Positions 16,288 to 22,726 of a DNA stretch of 34,968 nt are shown here, piece by piece. How positions within the stretch are numbered: the first letter of the stretch is position 1; every line of letters begins with the position of its first letter. The position numbers and the translations under genes are program-made. The stretch covers positions 1 to 34,968 of the forward strand of contig JACPBY010000016.1 in assembly GCA_016180065.1 (NCBI GenBank). Reading direction: 5' to 3'. This DNA comes from Candidatus Woesearchaeota archaeon (GTDB lineage: Archaea > Nanobdellota > Nanobdellia > Woesearchaeales > UBA10216). The notes beneath the pieces are model-generated. The model did no database searches. It was given only the letters and a program-made list of their open reading frames with translations, and was not told the DNA's origin.

Positions 16288-16323
16288 CAAACTTTTTGCG
16301 AACCGCAGTGAGCAAAAAGTTTG
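16288..16323 (-). terminator. Strong hairpin directly after tRNA-Leu
   Basis: CAAACTTTTTGC and GCAAAAAGTTTG form a perfect 12-bp stem with a 12-nt loop, beginning 2 nt beyond the 3' end of tRNA(Leu) and 43 nt before eL18. Archaeal termination usually needs only a U-run, which each arm supplies, so it could terminate, protect or help process the tRNA precursor. A similar A5/T5 hairpin follows tRNA(Gly) at 32704-32726. Confidence 0.5.
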
Positions 16324-16325
16324 AA

Positions 16326-16463
16326 TGCGGGGGACGTGATTCGAACACGTGCACCCACTAAGGGACTACCCGTTTGACATTTTTTGGTCAAGCTACTGCC
16401 GGCAGCAGCCGGCAGAAGGTTGTCCTCAAGGTAGCGCATTTGACCGGGCTCTGCCACCCCCGC
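16326..16463 (-). tRNA. tRNA-Leu (GAG) with 52-nt intron
   Basis: On the minus strand the acceptor GCGGGGG (16463-16457) pairs with CCCCCGC, with discriminator A at 16326. The anticodon stem is CTACC/GGTAG with loop TTGAGG plus G, giving anticodon GAG. The T arm is ACGTG-TTCGAAT-CACGT, and a class-II variable arm CCC-TTAGT-GGG is present. The intron spans 16372-16423, between positions 37 and 38, the canonical archaeal site. It contains an 8-bp hairpin CTGCCGGC/GCCGGCAG and a 5-bp one TTGAC/GTCAA. The CCA end is not encoded. The gene sits between rpoD and eL18 in the ribosomal cluster with no obvious own TATA box, so it may be cut from the operon transcript. Confidence 0.93.
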
Positions 16464-16557
16464 AATAAGGGCAGCTCTGCGCCGCCCCCATCACCCCTGC
16501 GGATGACAGGAGCAATCATTGCCCTTTCAACCCACGATGAGCTGAGTGTGAGCAGCG

Positions 16558-17367
16558 TCATTTCGCTTCCAGCTCTTTGGTTTCTTTGAGCAGCTTTTCA
16601 AATTCTTCAAGGTCTTCATCAAGAGTTTTTGCAGCCTGCTCCAGTATCTCCTTGCAGCCCAGCTGCCCGAAGCTTTCTACGAACATTATGAAATCATCGG
16701 ATTTTTCTATCTTCACTTCACCATTGCTTGCTTCTTCTGCAAGGCCTGCAAGGTCTGTTGTCAGCAGCTTTTCCTCGTTTACCACGAGCTTGTTGTTTTT
16801 GACTTCAAAAACTCCCGGCTGGCACGCTTCAGCAACTTTGTGTGGTTCCTTGACGTTGCCGATTTTGGCAACTTGCTTATGCTTGTACCATACATGGGCT
16901 GGGCTCCATTTTGAATGGGTTCCTCCTGTTCCAAGTATTGCTGTCGCTTCAACCTCTATCTTCTGCCCTTTCAGCAGCTTTACAATTGGCATTTCCGGGA
17001 AGACTGGCCTGATTTTAGGGTCCTTTGACTTGATTTCTGATGCAGTTACTATGCCCGGTCCCTCTGCTTCCAGCGTAAGCTTTACCTGGCAGCTTGCGCA
17101 CCCTTCGCCGTTGCATTTGCATTTTGCAGGAAGGTTGTATGACTCAAGGTCTGTTGTCAGGGGGGTCAGCCCCAGCCTGTGGGCCACTACCTCATCATAA
17201 AGGACTGAGGAGTTCTTTCTTATCTCAACATCTTCAATTGCCATGGTGGGCACGTTGTTCATTACAGCCCGCCTTATTGAGTTTACAAACGCATCGTTAG
17301 CCTTCTTTACAAGTATTATGAGCTTGTTGTTTTTCTTGTCTGCCTTTACAACTTCAATTTCTGCCAC
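16558..17367 (-). CDS. rpoD: RNA polymerase subunit Rpo3 (RpoD, alpha-like)
   Basis: Assembly-platform subunit, counterpart of bacterial alpha and eukaryotic Rpb3; it pairs with Rpo11 and contacts Rpo10. The 269 residues include FVNSIRRAVMNNVPTMAIED (alpha motif), VAHRLGLTPLTTD, and a Cys cluster CKCNGEGCASC at about 83-93 within the insertion domain, where some archaea hold an Fe-S cluster. I count four closely spaced cysteines. The start is GTG 17367, with GGTGA about 8-9 nt upstream; an overlapping ATG is out of frame. It follows uS11 by 11 nt in the standard archaeal order S13-S4-S11-RpoD. Confidence 0.95.
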   Translation of the reverse strand: MAEIEVVKADKKNNKLIILVKKANDAFVNSIRRAVMNNVPTMAIEDVEIRKNSSVLYDEVVAHRLGLTPLTTDLESYNLPAKCKCNGEGCASCQVKLTLEAEGPGIVTASEIKSKDPKIRPVFPEMPIVKLLKGQKIEVEATAILGTGGTHSKWSPAHVWYKHKQVAKIGNVKEPHKVAEACQPGVFEVKNNKLVVNEEKLLTTDLAGLAEEASNGEVKIEKSDDFIMFVESFGQLGCKEILEQAAKTLDEDLEEFEKLLKETKELEAK

Positions 17368-17378
17368 AGCATTTCACC

Positions 17379-17777
17379 TTATACTCTCCTTCCACGCTTG
17401 CCACCTTTCTTTCTGCAGGTGTCATGGGGTAAGGGTGTTACGTCCTCAATCGTTCCTATTCGCAGCCCCATTCTTGACAGGGCTCTTATGGCCGCCTGTG
17501 CCCCTGGCCCTGGCGTGTTTGGGCCGTTGTGGCCGCCTGGCGCTTTTATCTTGACATGTATGCCGGTTATGCCTTTGTCTATGGCACTTTCTGCAGCTCT
17601 TTTTGCTGCGGCCATGGCTGCAGTGGGCGAGCCTTCGAGCCTGTCAGCCTTTACTACCATGCCTCCGCATGCCTTTCCAAGCGTCTCGGTGCCTGTTATG
17701 TCAGTTATGTGTATAATTGTGTTGTTGTAAGAGCTGAAGATGTGTGCTATTCCCCACCTTATCCTGTTTCGTTCCAT
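17379..17777 (-). CDS. rps11: Ribosomal protein uS11 (S11)
   Basis: Small-subunit platform protein, 132 residues from ATG 17777. Clear segments are [40 protein letters not shown], and the C-terminal [20 protein letters not shown]. The chosen ATG follows the uS4 stop as TAAAATG; an in-frame ATG at 17792 would overlap uS4 and add MQGNK only. It is part of the S13-S4-S11-RpoD transcript. Confidence 0.95.
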   Translation of the reverse strand: MERNRIRWGIAHIFSSYNNTIIHITDITGTETLGKACGGMVVKADRLEGSPTAAMAAAKRAAESAIDKGITGIHVKIKAPGGHNGPNTPGPGAQAAIRALSRMGLRIGTIEDVTPLPHDTCRKKGGKRGRRV

Positions 17778-17778
17778 T

Positions 17779-18375
17779 TTATTTCCCTGCATTTACCTTT
17801 GGTTCCGCATTTTCTGCGGGTGCTTTCTCCGCGGTTTCAGCGTCTGTGGGCGCTTCAGGTTTCTTTTGCACCCTTTCAGGGTGCATGCTGTCTGACAGCC
17901 CTGATTCCTGGGAGAATGCTATCATTTCTTCTTCATTTTTTTTGACTAAATAAGAAGGCATCGCTATCTTTTTTTCCTTCACTGTTATGTGTTCGTGGAT
18001 TATGAATTGCCTTGCCTGGCTTACTGTCCTTGCAAGGTTCTTTCCGTGAACAAGAGTCTGGAGCCTTCTGTTAAGCAGGTCCTTTATTGTCAGGCCAAGC
18101 ACGGCATCAAGGTCTGCTGTCTGGCTTATCAGGCCTAGCGAGGCAAGCCTGGTCAGCAGCTGTTGCTTCTCCTTGCCAGCCTGTTGCCCTCTTGCAGCTA
18201 TCAGTTTTTTAGCCTGTGCTTTGAACCTTCTGAGCATTGTTTCTGTTTTCCACATCTCTTTTTTGTTCTTAAGGCCGTACGCGTCTGCAAGCTTTTTCTC
18301 TTCTGCCAGCCGGGTTTCATCCCATTGCTTGAACGGCCTTGCGAATTTTTTCTTGAATGTTCTTGGGTTTCCCAT
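17779..18375 (-). CDS. rps4: Ribosomal protein uS4 (S4)
   Basis: Primary 16S rRNA-binding protein, 198 residues. The N-terminus [20 protein letters not shown] is typical of archaeal uS4, and the S4 RNA-binding domain lies around [20 protein letters not shown] (about residues 99-118). The last 45 residues are an Ala/Glu/Pro-rich tail ([17 protein letters not shown]) longer than in most archaea and probably disordered. Start ATG 18375; it ends 1 nt before the uS11 ATG. No zinc-binding motif, as expected for archaeal members. Confidence 0.95.
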   Translation of the reverse strand: MGNPRTFKKKFARPFKQWDETRLAEEKKLADAYGLKNKKEMWKTETMLRRFKAQAKKLIAARGQQAGKEKQQLLTRLASLGLISQTADLDAVLGLTIKDLLNRRLQTLVHGKNLARTVSQARQFIIHEHITVKEKKIAMPSYLVKKNEEEMIAFSQESGLSDSMHPERVQKKPEAPTDAETAEKAPAENAEPKVNAGK

Positions 18376-18401
18376 TTCTTGTTACCTTGGCAATTGTTTG
18401 T

Positions 18402-18938
18402 TTACTTTTTTGCTTTTGCTTCCTTCCCTTTTTCTTCCTTGGCTGCTGCCACTGCTTGTGCAACCTCTTTCTTTTTGATGACTCCGAGGACTTTCCCCTT
18501 GTTTTTCCTGAAGTTTGACCTTGTCCTTTGCCCTCTTACAGGGGCGCCGATGCCGTGCCTGACGCCTTTGTAGCTTCTTATCTGCATCATAAGCCTTATG
18601 TCGCTTTCCTGTGCAAATGACAAGTCTCCTCCTACGAGGTGCTTGTCCTTGCCATCTTCAAGGTTTTTTCTCCGGTTCAGGAGCCAGCTTGGCATAATGC
18701 TTGCGGCGTTTGCAACAGTATCATCTATCTTCTTGACCTCTTCGGGCAGGAGGTTGCCTGTTTTTTTCGTCATGTCAACCTTGGAAATGCAGCAGATTGC
18801 ATTGGCAAGCGAGAAGCCGATTCCCTTTATTTTTCTGAGGGCATCAATTACCTTCTTGTTGCCGTCCAGGTCTGTGTTGGCTATTCTGACTATGTGCCTG
18901 AATTGCGATTCTGCCGGCTGTTCTGTTTTCAGTTCCAT
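18402..18938 (-). CDS. rps13: Ribosomal protein uS13 (S13)
   Basis: Head protein of the small subunit, 178 residues. Family segments are FRHIVRIANTDLDGNKKV, ALRKIKGIGFSLANAICC, and SYKGVRHGIGAPVRGQRTRS followed by FRKNKGKVLGV. The C-terminal 25 residues are Lys/Ala-rich. It is the first gene of the long cluster ending at rpoN. A TATA box at 19044-19051 would start transcription near 19021, leaving a leader of about 80 nt, long by the standard of this window. GAGG about 11 nt before ATG 18938 could be a ribosome-binding site. Confidence 0.95.
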   Translation of the reverse strand: MELKTEQPAESQFRHIVRIANTDLDGNKKVIDALRKIKGIGFSLANAICCISKVDMTKKTGNLLPEEVKKIDDTVANAASIMPSWLLNRRKNLEDGKDKHLVGGDLSFAQESDIRLMMQIRSYKGVRHGIGAPVRGQRTRSNFRKNKGKVLGVIKKKEVAQAVAAAKEEKGKEAKAKK

Positions 18939-19051
18939 TTTGGGTTTGCCTCAAAGTGCCTGAGAAGAAACTAGCTGTTTCCAGCCACCCTAACATCGCT
19001 CTTCCCAGAACTCGGGCGGATGAGAAGAGAAACTAAAGGGTGGTATTTAAA
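18939..19051 (-). promoter_or_regulatory. Promoter and structured leader of the S13-S4-S11-RpoD cluster
   Basis: The minus strand has CCTTTAAATACC (TATA core 19044-19051), then about 80 nt of transcribed leader. Within it a GNRA-capped hairpin GCTG-GAAA-CAGC occurs near 18975-18986, and CTCA/TGAG pairing near the start codon could mask part of a GAGG ribosome-binding site. The words AGTTTCTCTTCTCA and AGTTTCTTCTCA (plus-strand 19021-19034 and 18961-18972) form an imperfect direct repeat about 60 nt apart. The promoter call is reasonably supported. A regulatory fold for ribosomal-protein feedback is inference. Confidence 0.45.
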
Positions 19052-20456
19052 GGTTGCTGTGGCGTGGTTGGCTTTTTCTGCTCTTTGCCTGTTTTTGGCT
19101 CTCAGCTACCCTCATCGCTCTCCTGTAAATCTGCTTTGCCTCAGCTACCGGGTTTTTGCAGTTGCCGCACTCTGCGGTGCATTCTATTCCCAGTTCCTTG
19201 TAGTAGCTGGCGTTGCTGCAGTTTGGAGGCAGCACTTTTTCGCTTTTATGCTTGTGGTAGTTGAGGTGGGTTGCAATGGCAAGCTGTGGCAGTGGCTCCT
19301 TGTTTTTTCTGTTCCATCCATTTATGAGGCTTTCAATCTCACTGCTGCCGTAATTGCAGCAGCTTAGGAAGTTCACGAGCACAAACAGGGCCCTTTTCCT
19401 GCCATCAGAAACCCCTCCCAGAATTTTCCTGATGCATGGCGGGAAGTATTGTTCAGGAATTTTGCCTTCAAGCTCTTCGTATTCTGTGTTGTAGCTGCCT
19501 TTTTCGCCTTCTTCCACTTTTACGGTTTGTGTTTTTCCAAAATCGTATGCTGCTATGAACAGGCTGCGAGCCTCCCCTTCCAGTGCTGCTGCCCTTTGCA
19601 TAAACGGGTGTTTTCCCACAACCGCTTTTTCAGGCGAGGCTGAGATTTTGTCAAACGCCATTATGCTGCCGATGTCAACAGGCACTGACACCAGCCCTGA
19701 TTTTTCATGCAGGGAGTATGGCATCCTGTACATGTGCCTTGATGAAATGAGGACTGTATCAATAACGAGGAAAGGCTCTGCGTCGAATTCAATGCTGCTT
19801 TCGCTTTCCAGCCCGCCCTTTACACGTTGCTGATACACAAATTCCTTCTTATCCTTGCCGGTTTTCTGGGCAATGGCGTTGTAATCCTGTTTTTCGTGTT
19901 CCAGTATCCGCTCGCCCAGCTTTTTCTTAATCCTCTCTTTCAGGTAAAGTGCTATTTTTTTGGCAGCTTCAGGGAACAGTTCTTTCGTTTCTTTCCCGTT
20001 AACTTCTTTCGGGAAGGCTTCGTAAGGCACTGCAATGTGGAATCCTTTGTTGCCGGAAAATTTAACGGTTACTGCAGTTATTCCATGCAGCTTTAGCTCC
20101 TTCACAATCAAGTCTGCTGCAATCTTTGAATACTCCAGTCTCGTGCTCTCCTCTTTGGCGTCAGTGTCAATGTCCAGAAGCAGATCCCAGCCCTTTCGCA
20201 GCTTGTCCAGCTCTTTCTTGTCCATCTGGGGCACAAGCAGCATAGCGTTTGTCCACAGCTCTTCTGAGCAATGAAAAGACGTTGCCCCTTGCTTTGCCAG
20301 CTCAAGGACATCGTTTGGGTAAGATAGTGTGTCCGGCCTTTTGCCGAACTGCTCGTTGAACCTTGCTGCCACTTCCTTGTCCTTGCCATGCTCTACAATG
20401 GCCTTTTGCACGTCTTCTCTTTTGTAGTATTTCAGAGAGGTGCTGAGGTGTATCAT
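19047..20456 (-). CDS. priS: Single-chain DNA primase: PriS catalytic domain fused to PriL-like Fe-S domain
   Basis: Makes RNA/DNA primers for replication. From ATG 20456 the protein has 469 residues. The catalytic half has LLLDIDTD (metal-binding Asp pair about 95-97), KFSGNKGFHIAVP (134-143), and RHMYRMPYSLHEKSGLV, the third primase motif. The C-terminal 130 residues carry Cys341 (PPCIRKIL), Cys413 (PNCSNASYYKELGIEC) and further cysteines at about 426, 430 and 433. This resembles the Fe-S domain of PriL, as in the one-chain primase of Nanoarchaeum equitans. The upstream TTG at 20498 is rejected because it precedes the TATA box (20478-20490), which is 26 nt from ATG 20456. The 3' end touches the S13 promoter. 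Confidence 0.88.
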   Translation of the reverse strand: MIHLSTSLKYYKREDVQKAIVEHGKDKEVAARFNEQFGKRPDTLSYPNDVLELAKQGATSFHCSEELWTNAMLLVPQMDKKELDKLRKGWDLLLDIDTDAKEESTRLEYSKIAADLIVKELKLHGITAVTVKFSGNKGFHIAVPYEAFPKEVNGKETKELFPEAAKKIALYLKERIKKKLGERILEHEKQDYNAIAQKTGKDKKEFVYQQRVKGGLESESSIEFDAEPFLVIDTVLISSRHMYRMPYSLHEKSGLVSVPVDIGSIMAFDKISASPEKAVVGKHPFMQRAAALEGEARSLFIAAYDFGKTQTVKVEEGEKGSYNTEYEELEGKIPEQYFPPCIRKILGGVSDGRKRALFVLVNFLSCCNYGSSEIESLINGWNRKNKEPLPQLAIATHLNYHKHKSEKVLPPNCSNASYYKELGIECTAECGNCKNPVAEAKQIYRRAMRVAESQKQAKSRKSQPRHSNL

Positions 20457-20477
20457 ACTCGGTGGTTTTGCCTTTGC

Positions 20478-20510
20478 GTTTAAATAACTTCTTAGCAAAC
20501 ATATTTAACT
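20478..20510. promoter_or_regulatory. Back-to-back TATA boxes for primase and Toprim gene
   Basis: GTTTAAATAACTT at 20478-20490 serves the minus-strand primase (26 nt from ATG 20456). ATATTTAAC at 20501-20509 serves the plus-strand Toprim gene (about 28 nt from ATG 20533). Both genes appear leaderless, and the two divergent promoters fit into a gap of only 76 nt. Confidence 0.6.
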
Positions 20511-20532
20511 TACTGCATCAGTGGTAGGTGAA

Positions 20533-20898
20533 ATGCTTGCGCCAGAAACAGCTTTGGAGTTTGGGCAGCTGCTGCAAAAGCTGCTGAAATCCGGGGCAGC
20601 GGTAATTGTCGAAGGCAAAAAGGACAAGGCTGCGCTTGAAAAGCTCGGAGTTGGAGGCGGCACCGTCTTTGTTCTGAATAAGCAGCCTCTTTTCGCTGTT
20701 GCTGAAGGCATTGCCGCCAATTACAAGAGGGCGGCCATTCTTACAGACCTTGATTCTGAGGGCAAAAAACTGTATGGCCGGCTTAACACGCAGCTGCAGC
20801 AGCTTGGAGTTAAGGTGGATAACCGGCTCAGGAACTTTCTTTTCAAGAATACGAAGCTGCGGCAGGTTGAAGGGCTTGCGGTCCTTCATCAGCCATAA
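20533..20898 (+). CDS. Small Toprim-domain protein (UPF0292-like)
   Basis: A 121-residue protein consisting almost only of a Toprim fold: AVIVEGKKDKAALEKLG with the catalytic-type Glu27, and ILTDLDSEGKKLYGRL with the DxD pair (Asp72, Asp74). This is the layout of the small archaeal DnaG-/RNase M5-like Toprim family, whose exact role is not settled. ATG 20533 is about 28 nt from a TATA box; a GTG at 20521 would add four residues and lie closer to it than the expected transcription start. It is divergent from primase, hinting at a DNA or RNA processing role. Its 3' end overlaps the opposite-strand zinc-ribbon frame by 56 nt. Confidence 0.82.
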   Translation: MLAPETALEFGQLLQKLLKSGAAVIVEGKKDKAALEKLGVGGGTVFVLNKQPLFAVAEGIAANYKRAAILTDLDSEGKKLYGRLNTQLQQLGVKVDNRLRNFLFKNTKLRQVEGLAVLHQP

Positions 20899-20998
20899 TC
20901 GCCCACGCTATCCAGGCTTTGCAGTTCTCGCAGAACGCCCTGTTCTTGTGGACTTTAAGCATTGTGAGAACTGCCTCGCACTTGTCGCATTTTAGCAT
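20843..20998 (-). CDS. Small zinc-ribbon protein
   Basis: A 51-residue frame beginning MLKCDKCEAVLTML and continuing HKNRAFCENCKAWIAW. The two CxxC pairs, 17 residues apart, form a plausible single zinc ribbon. ATG 20998 is 27 nt from the centre of a TATA-like CATTTAAGC (21021-21029), the same leaderless geometry as its neighbours, which argues that it is real. The frame runs 56 nt antisense into the end of the Toprim gene, where the last dozen residues look unstructured. The function is unknown; such mini-ribbons often assist RNA polymerase or the ribosome. It stands alone, between Toprim and TFE. Confidence 0.6.
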   Translation of the reverse strand: MLKCDKCEAVLTMLKVHKNRAFCENCKAWIAWAIMADEGPQALQPAAASYS

Positions 20999-21031
20999 CA
21001 AAATTTGAGAAAAACAGGTTGCTTAAATGAT

Positions 21032-21613
21032 TTATGCACTAACTGCTTCCATTTCCCTCACTTTTTCCCTGAGAAAATCGATTGTTCTTGTGTTATCTTC
21101 ATGGGAAAGCAGTTGGCCGCATTCTCCGCATTTGAAGCTTTGCTGGACGGCTGTTGCGAACTCTGCTCTTGTGCATGCGTCAGGGCAGATGTAGAAGCCT
21201 TGGCTTTCCGCTTCCTCTTCAAGCCTTTTCCTTGTTTGCTGAAGCCTTTCTTGGTGCAGCCTCATGAACAGCTGTTCGGCATTTGCCCTGTTGAATGTCC
21301 AGTAGCTAAAGTAGGTGCCGTTTCCATTGTCCCTTGCCTTTCGGTAGTCTGCCAGGCTGTTGCTATGCAGCATGTAAAGAATTTTTCTTACATGATGTAT
21401 GTCAAGCTTTGTTCTCCGCGCTATCTCGATCTCAGAAATGTCTTTTCTCTTGGCCATGATCTGGACTATCCCGACAGCATCTTTCCCTGCTGCAGCCCTG
21501 ACCGCTTCGGCACTTTCAGCGTCAAATGGAGTATTCCTTGCACTGTTTCGCTTCTGTTTTTTGCTATGTGGTGCAGGCTTGTAGCTGTTTCCGCTGTTTT
21601 TTATTATCTTCAT
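21032..21613 (-). CDS. tfe: Transcription factor E, alpha subunit (TFE)
   Basis: Archaeal homologue of TFIIE-alpha that helps RNA polymerase melt promoters. From ATG 21613 it has 193 residues: a basic N-terminal extension of about 35 residues, a winged helix (VGIVQIMAKRKDISEIEIARRTKLDI is its core), a linker coiled coil (QERLQQTRKRLEEEAESQ), and a C-terminal zinc ribbon with CPDAC and CGEC pairs. The order is that of the family. A GTG three codons upstream (21622) is the alternative start. GGGTG precedes the ATG by about 8 nt and the TATA box 21650-21657 is about 40 nt away, so this mRNA seems to have a short leader. Confidence 0.85.
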   Translation of the reverse strand: MKIIKNSGNSYKPAPHSKKQKRNSARNTPFDAESAEAVRAAAGKDAVGIVQIMAKRKDISEIEIARRTKLDIHHVRKILYMLHSNSLADYRKARDNGNGTYFSYWTFNRANAEQLFMRLHQERLQQTRKRLEEEAESQGFYICPDACTRAEFATAVQQSFKCGECGQLLSHEDNTRTIDFLREKVREMEAVSA

Positions 21614-21649
21614 CCCCAACACCCAATTGTGTCTTTCTTATTGATTTTG

Positions 21650-21657
21650 TATAAATA
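21650..21657. promoter_or_regulatory. Symmetrical TATA element between tfe and the 21678 mini-frame
   Basis: TATAAATA reads TATTTATA on the other strand. It is about 40 nt from the tfe ATG (minus) and 24-25 nt from ATG 21678 (plus), so it can act in both directions. Confidence 0.5.
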
Positions 21658-21677
21658 CTTTGCAGTCAGTTGAAAAT

Positions 21678-21767
21678 ATGCTTTACAAAACAACATTCAC
21701 AGTAGCTACAAAAAAGCCAGATGACCAGGATTTTTATTCGTATAATGTCAGAAGCTTGCGCTTCTGA
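21678..21767 (+). CDS. Possible 29-residue leaderless mini-protein or gene remnant
   Basis: The frame begins MLYKTTFTVATKKPDDQDFY at an ATG with perfect leaderless spacing from TATAAATA, and has reasonable amino-acid content for about 24 residues. It ends inside the first hairpin of the cluster at 21749-21813. It could be a tiny protein, or the 5' fragment of a gene cut off by the hairpin-rich DNA. I recognise no family. Confidence 0.3.
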   Translation: MLYKTTFTVATKKPDDQDFYSYNVRSLRF

Positions 21768-21813
21768 GCACGCTCAGAAACCAAAAGTTTCTGGCGAACC
21801 AAAAATACGCCAG
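21749..21813. repeat. Four overlapping hairpins upstream of htpX
   Basis: Contiguous perfect inverted repeats: CAGAAGC/GCTTCTG (21749-21766), TTCTGAGC/GCTCAGAA (21762-21779), CAGAAAC/GTTTCTG (21775-21793) and CTGGCG/CGCCAG (21791-21813). Neighbouring stems share bases, so not all can form at once. They lie 30-100 nt upstream of the htpX TATA box (about 21842-21850). The repeats are seen directly; the role is unknown. Confidence 0.55.
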
Positions 21814-21871
21814 CAGGGAAATGGCTTTTTTTGGCGATACGTTTTTAAACATCCTTTCCATTACCACAGCT

Positions 21872-22726
21872 ATGAGCTGGGGTAATCAGGTTAAGACAGT
21901 GTTGCTGCTTGGATTGCTCACAGGGCTGCTTTTGATAGTTGGCAGCCTGCTTGGCGGCAGGGCTGGGCTGTTTATAGCGCTTGCTTTTTCTGTGATTATG
22001 AACTTTGGCGTTTACTGGTTCTCTGACAGGATTGTTCTGGCGATGTATCGGGCTAAGCCTGCAGATAAAGGCACTCATGCGCACCTGCATAAAACTGTTG
22101 AGGAGGTTGCCGCAGCTGCAAAAATTCCAAAGCCAAAAACATATGTCATACCATCAGAAGCTGCAAACGCCTTTGCTACTGGCCGTTCTCCAAATCATGC
22201 CGCAGTTGCCTGCACAGAAGGCATTATGAAGCTCCTTACTGATGAAGAGCTCAAGGGTGTAATCGCCCATGAAATCAGCCACGTTAAAAACAGGGACGTG
22301 CTTGTAACAACGGTAGCCGCTACAATCGCGGGTGTTATCTCTTACTTGGCTCACATGGCGCAGTTCGCAGCAATTTTTGGCGGTGGCAGGAGGGATGAGC
22401 GCGGAGGCAGCAATATCATGGGCTTGCTGGCTTTGGCAATTATTACACCTATTGTAGCAATGATTCTGCAGTTGGCAATCTCGCGGTCGAGGGAGTTTCT
22501 TGCAGACCGCAGCGGTGCGTCAATAATCAAAGATGGAGCGCCTTTGGCTTCTGCCCTTTCAAAGCTTGACAAGGCAGCCTTGCACCACAAGCTTGGCATT
22601 GGTAACGAGGCAACAGCAAGCTTGTTTATTGTAAACCCGCTAAAGGGGCACAGCTTAACATCTCTTTTTTCAACCCATCCCCCGCTTGAGGAGCGCGTGA
22701 AAAGGCTCAGGGCAATGAAGTTTTAG
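21872..22726 (+). CDS. htpX: HtpX-type membrane zinc metalloprotease
   Basis: M48B protease for quality control of membrane proteins. From ATG 21872, 284 residues: two N-terminal membrane helices (about 8-27 and 32-50), HEISHVKN at 133-140 (zinc ligands and catalytic Glu), two further hydrophobic stretches (about 142-165 and 180-205), and SRSREFLADRSGA bearing the third zinc ligand, followed by HPPLEERVKRL. A frame from 21821 adds 17 residues, but the TATA-like GTTTTTAAAC at 21841-21850 is 26 nt before ATG 21872, and HtpX proteins normally begin at this NQxKTVLLL helix. The stop overlaps the convergent YiiX-like gene by 4 nt. Confidence 0.93.
   Translation: MSWGNQVKTVLLLGLLTGLLLIVGSLLGGRAGLFIALAFSVIMNFGVYWFSDRIVLAMYRAKPADKGTHAHLHKTVEEVAAAAKIPKPKTYVIPSEAANAFATGRSPNHAAVACTEGIMKLLTDEELKGVIAHEISHVKNRDVLVTTVAATIAGVISYLAHMAQFAAIFGGGRRDERGGSNIMGLLALAIITPIVAMILQLAISRSREFLADRSGASIIKDGAPLASALSKLDKAALHHKLGIGNEATASLFIVNPLKGHSLTSLFSTHPPLEERVKRLRAMKF

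Noticed and set aside
15500-16324. Long plus-strand open frame opposite uL13 and eL18
   Set aside because: The minus-strand ribosomal proteins are unmistakable; the opposite frame is a shadow with Phe/Ser/Cys-rich content.
16464-16557. Separate small RNA between rpoD and tRNA-Leu
   Set aside because: The 94-nt gap has no TATA box, no clear box C/D or H/ACA layout and no strong hairpin; most likely operon spacer or tRNA 5' leader.
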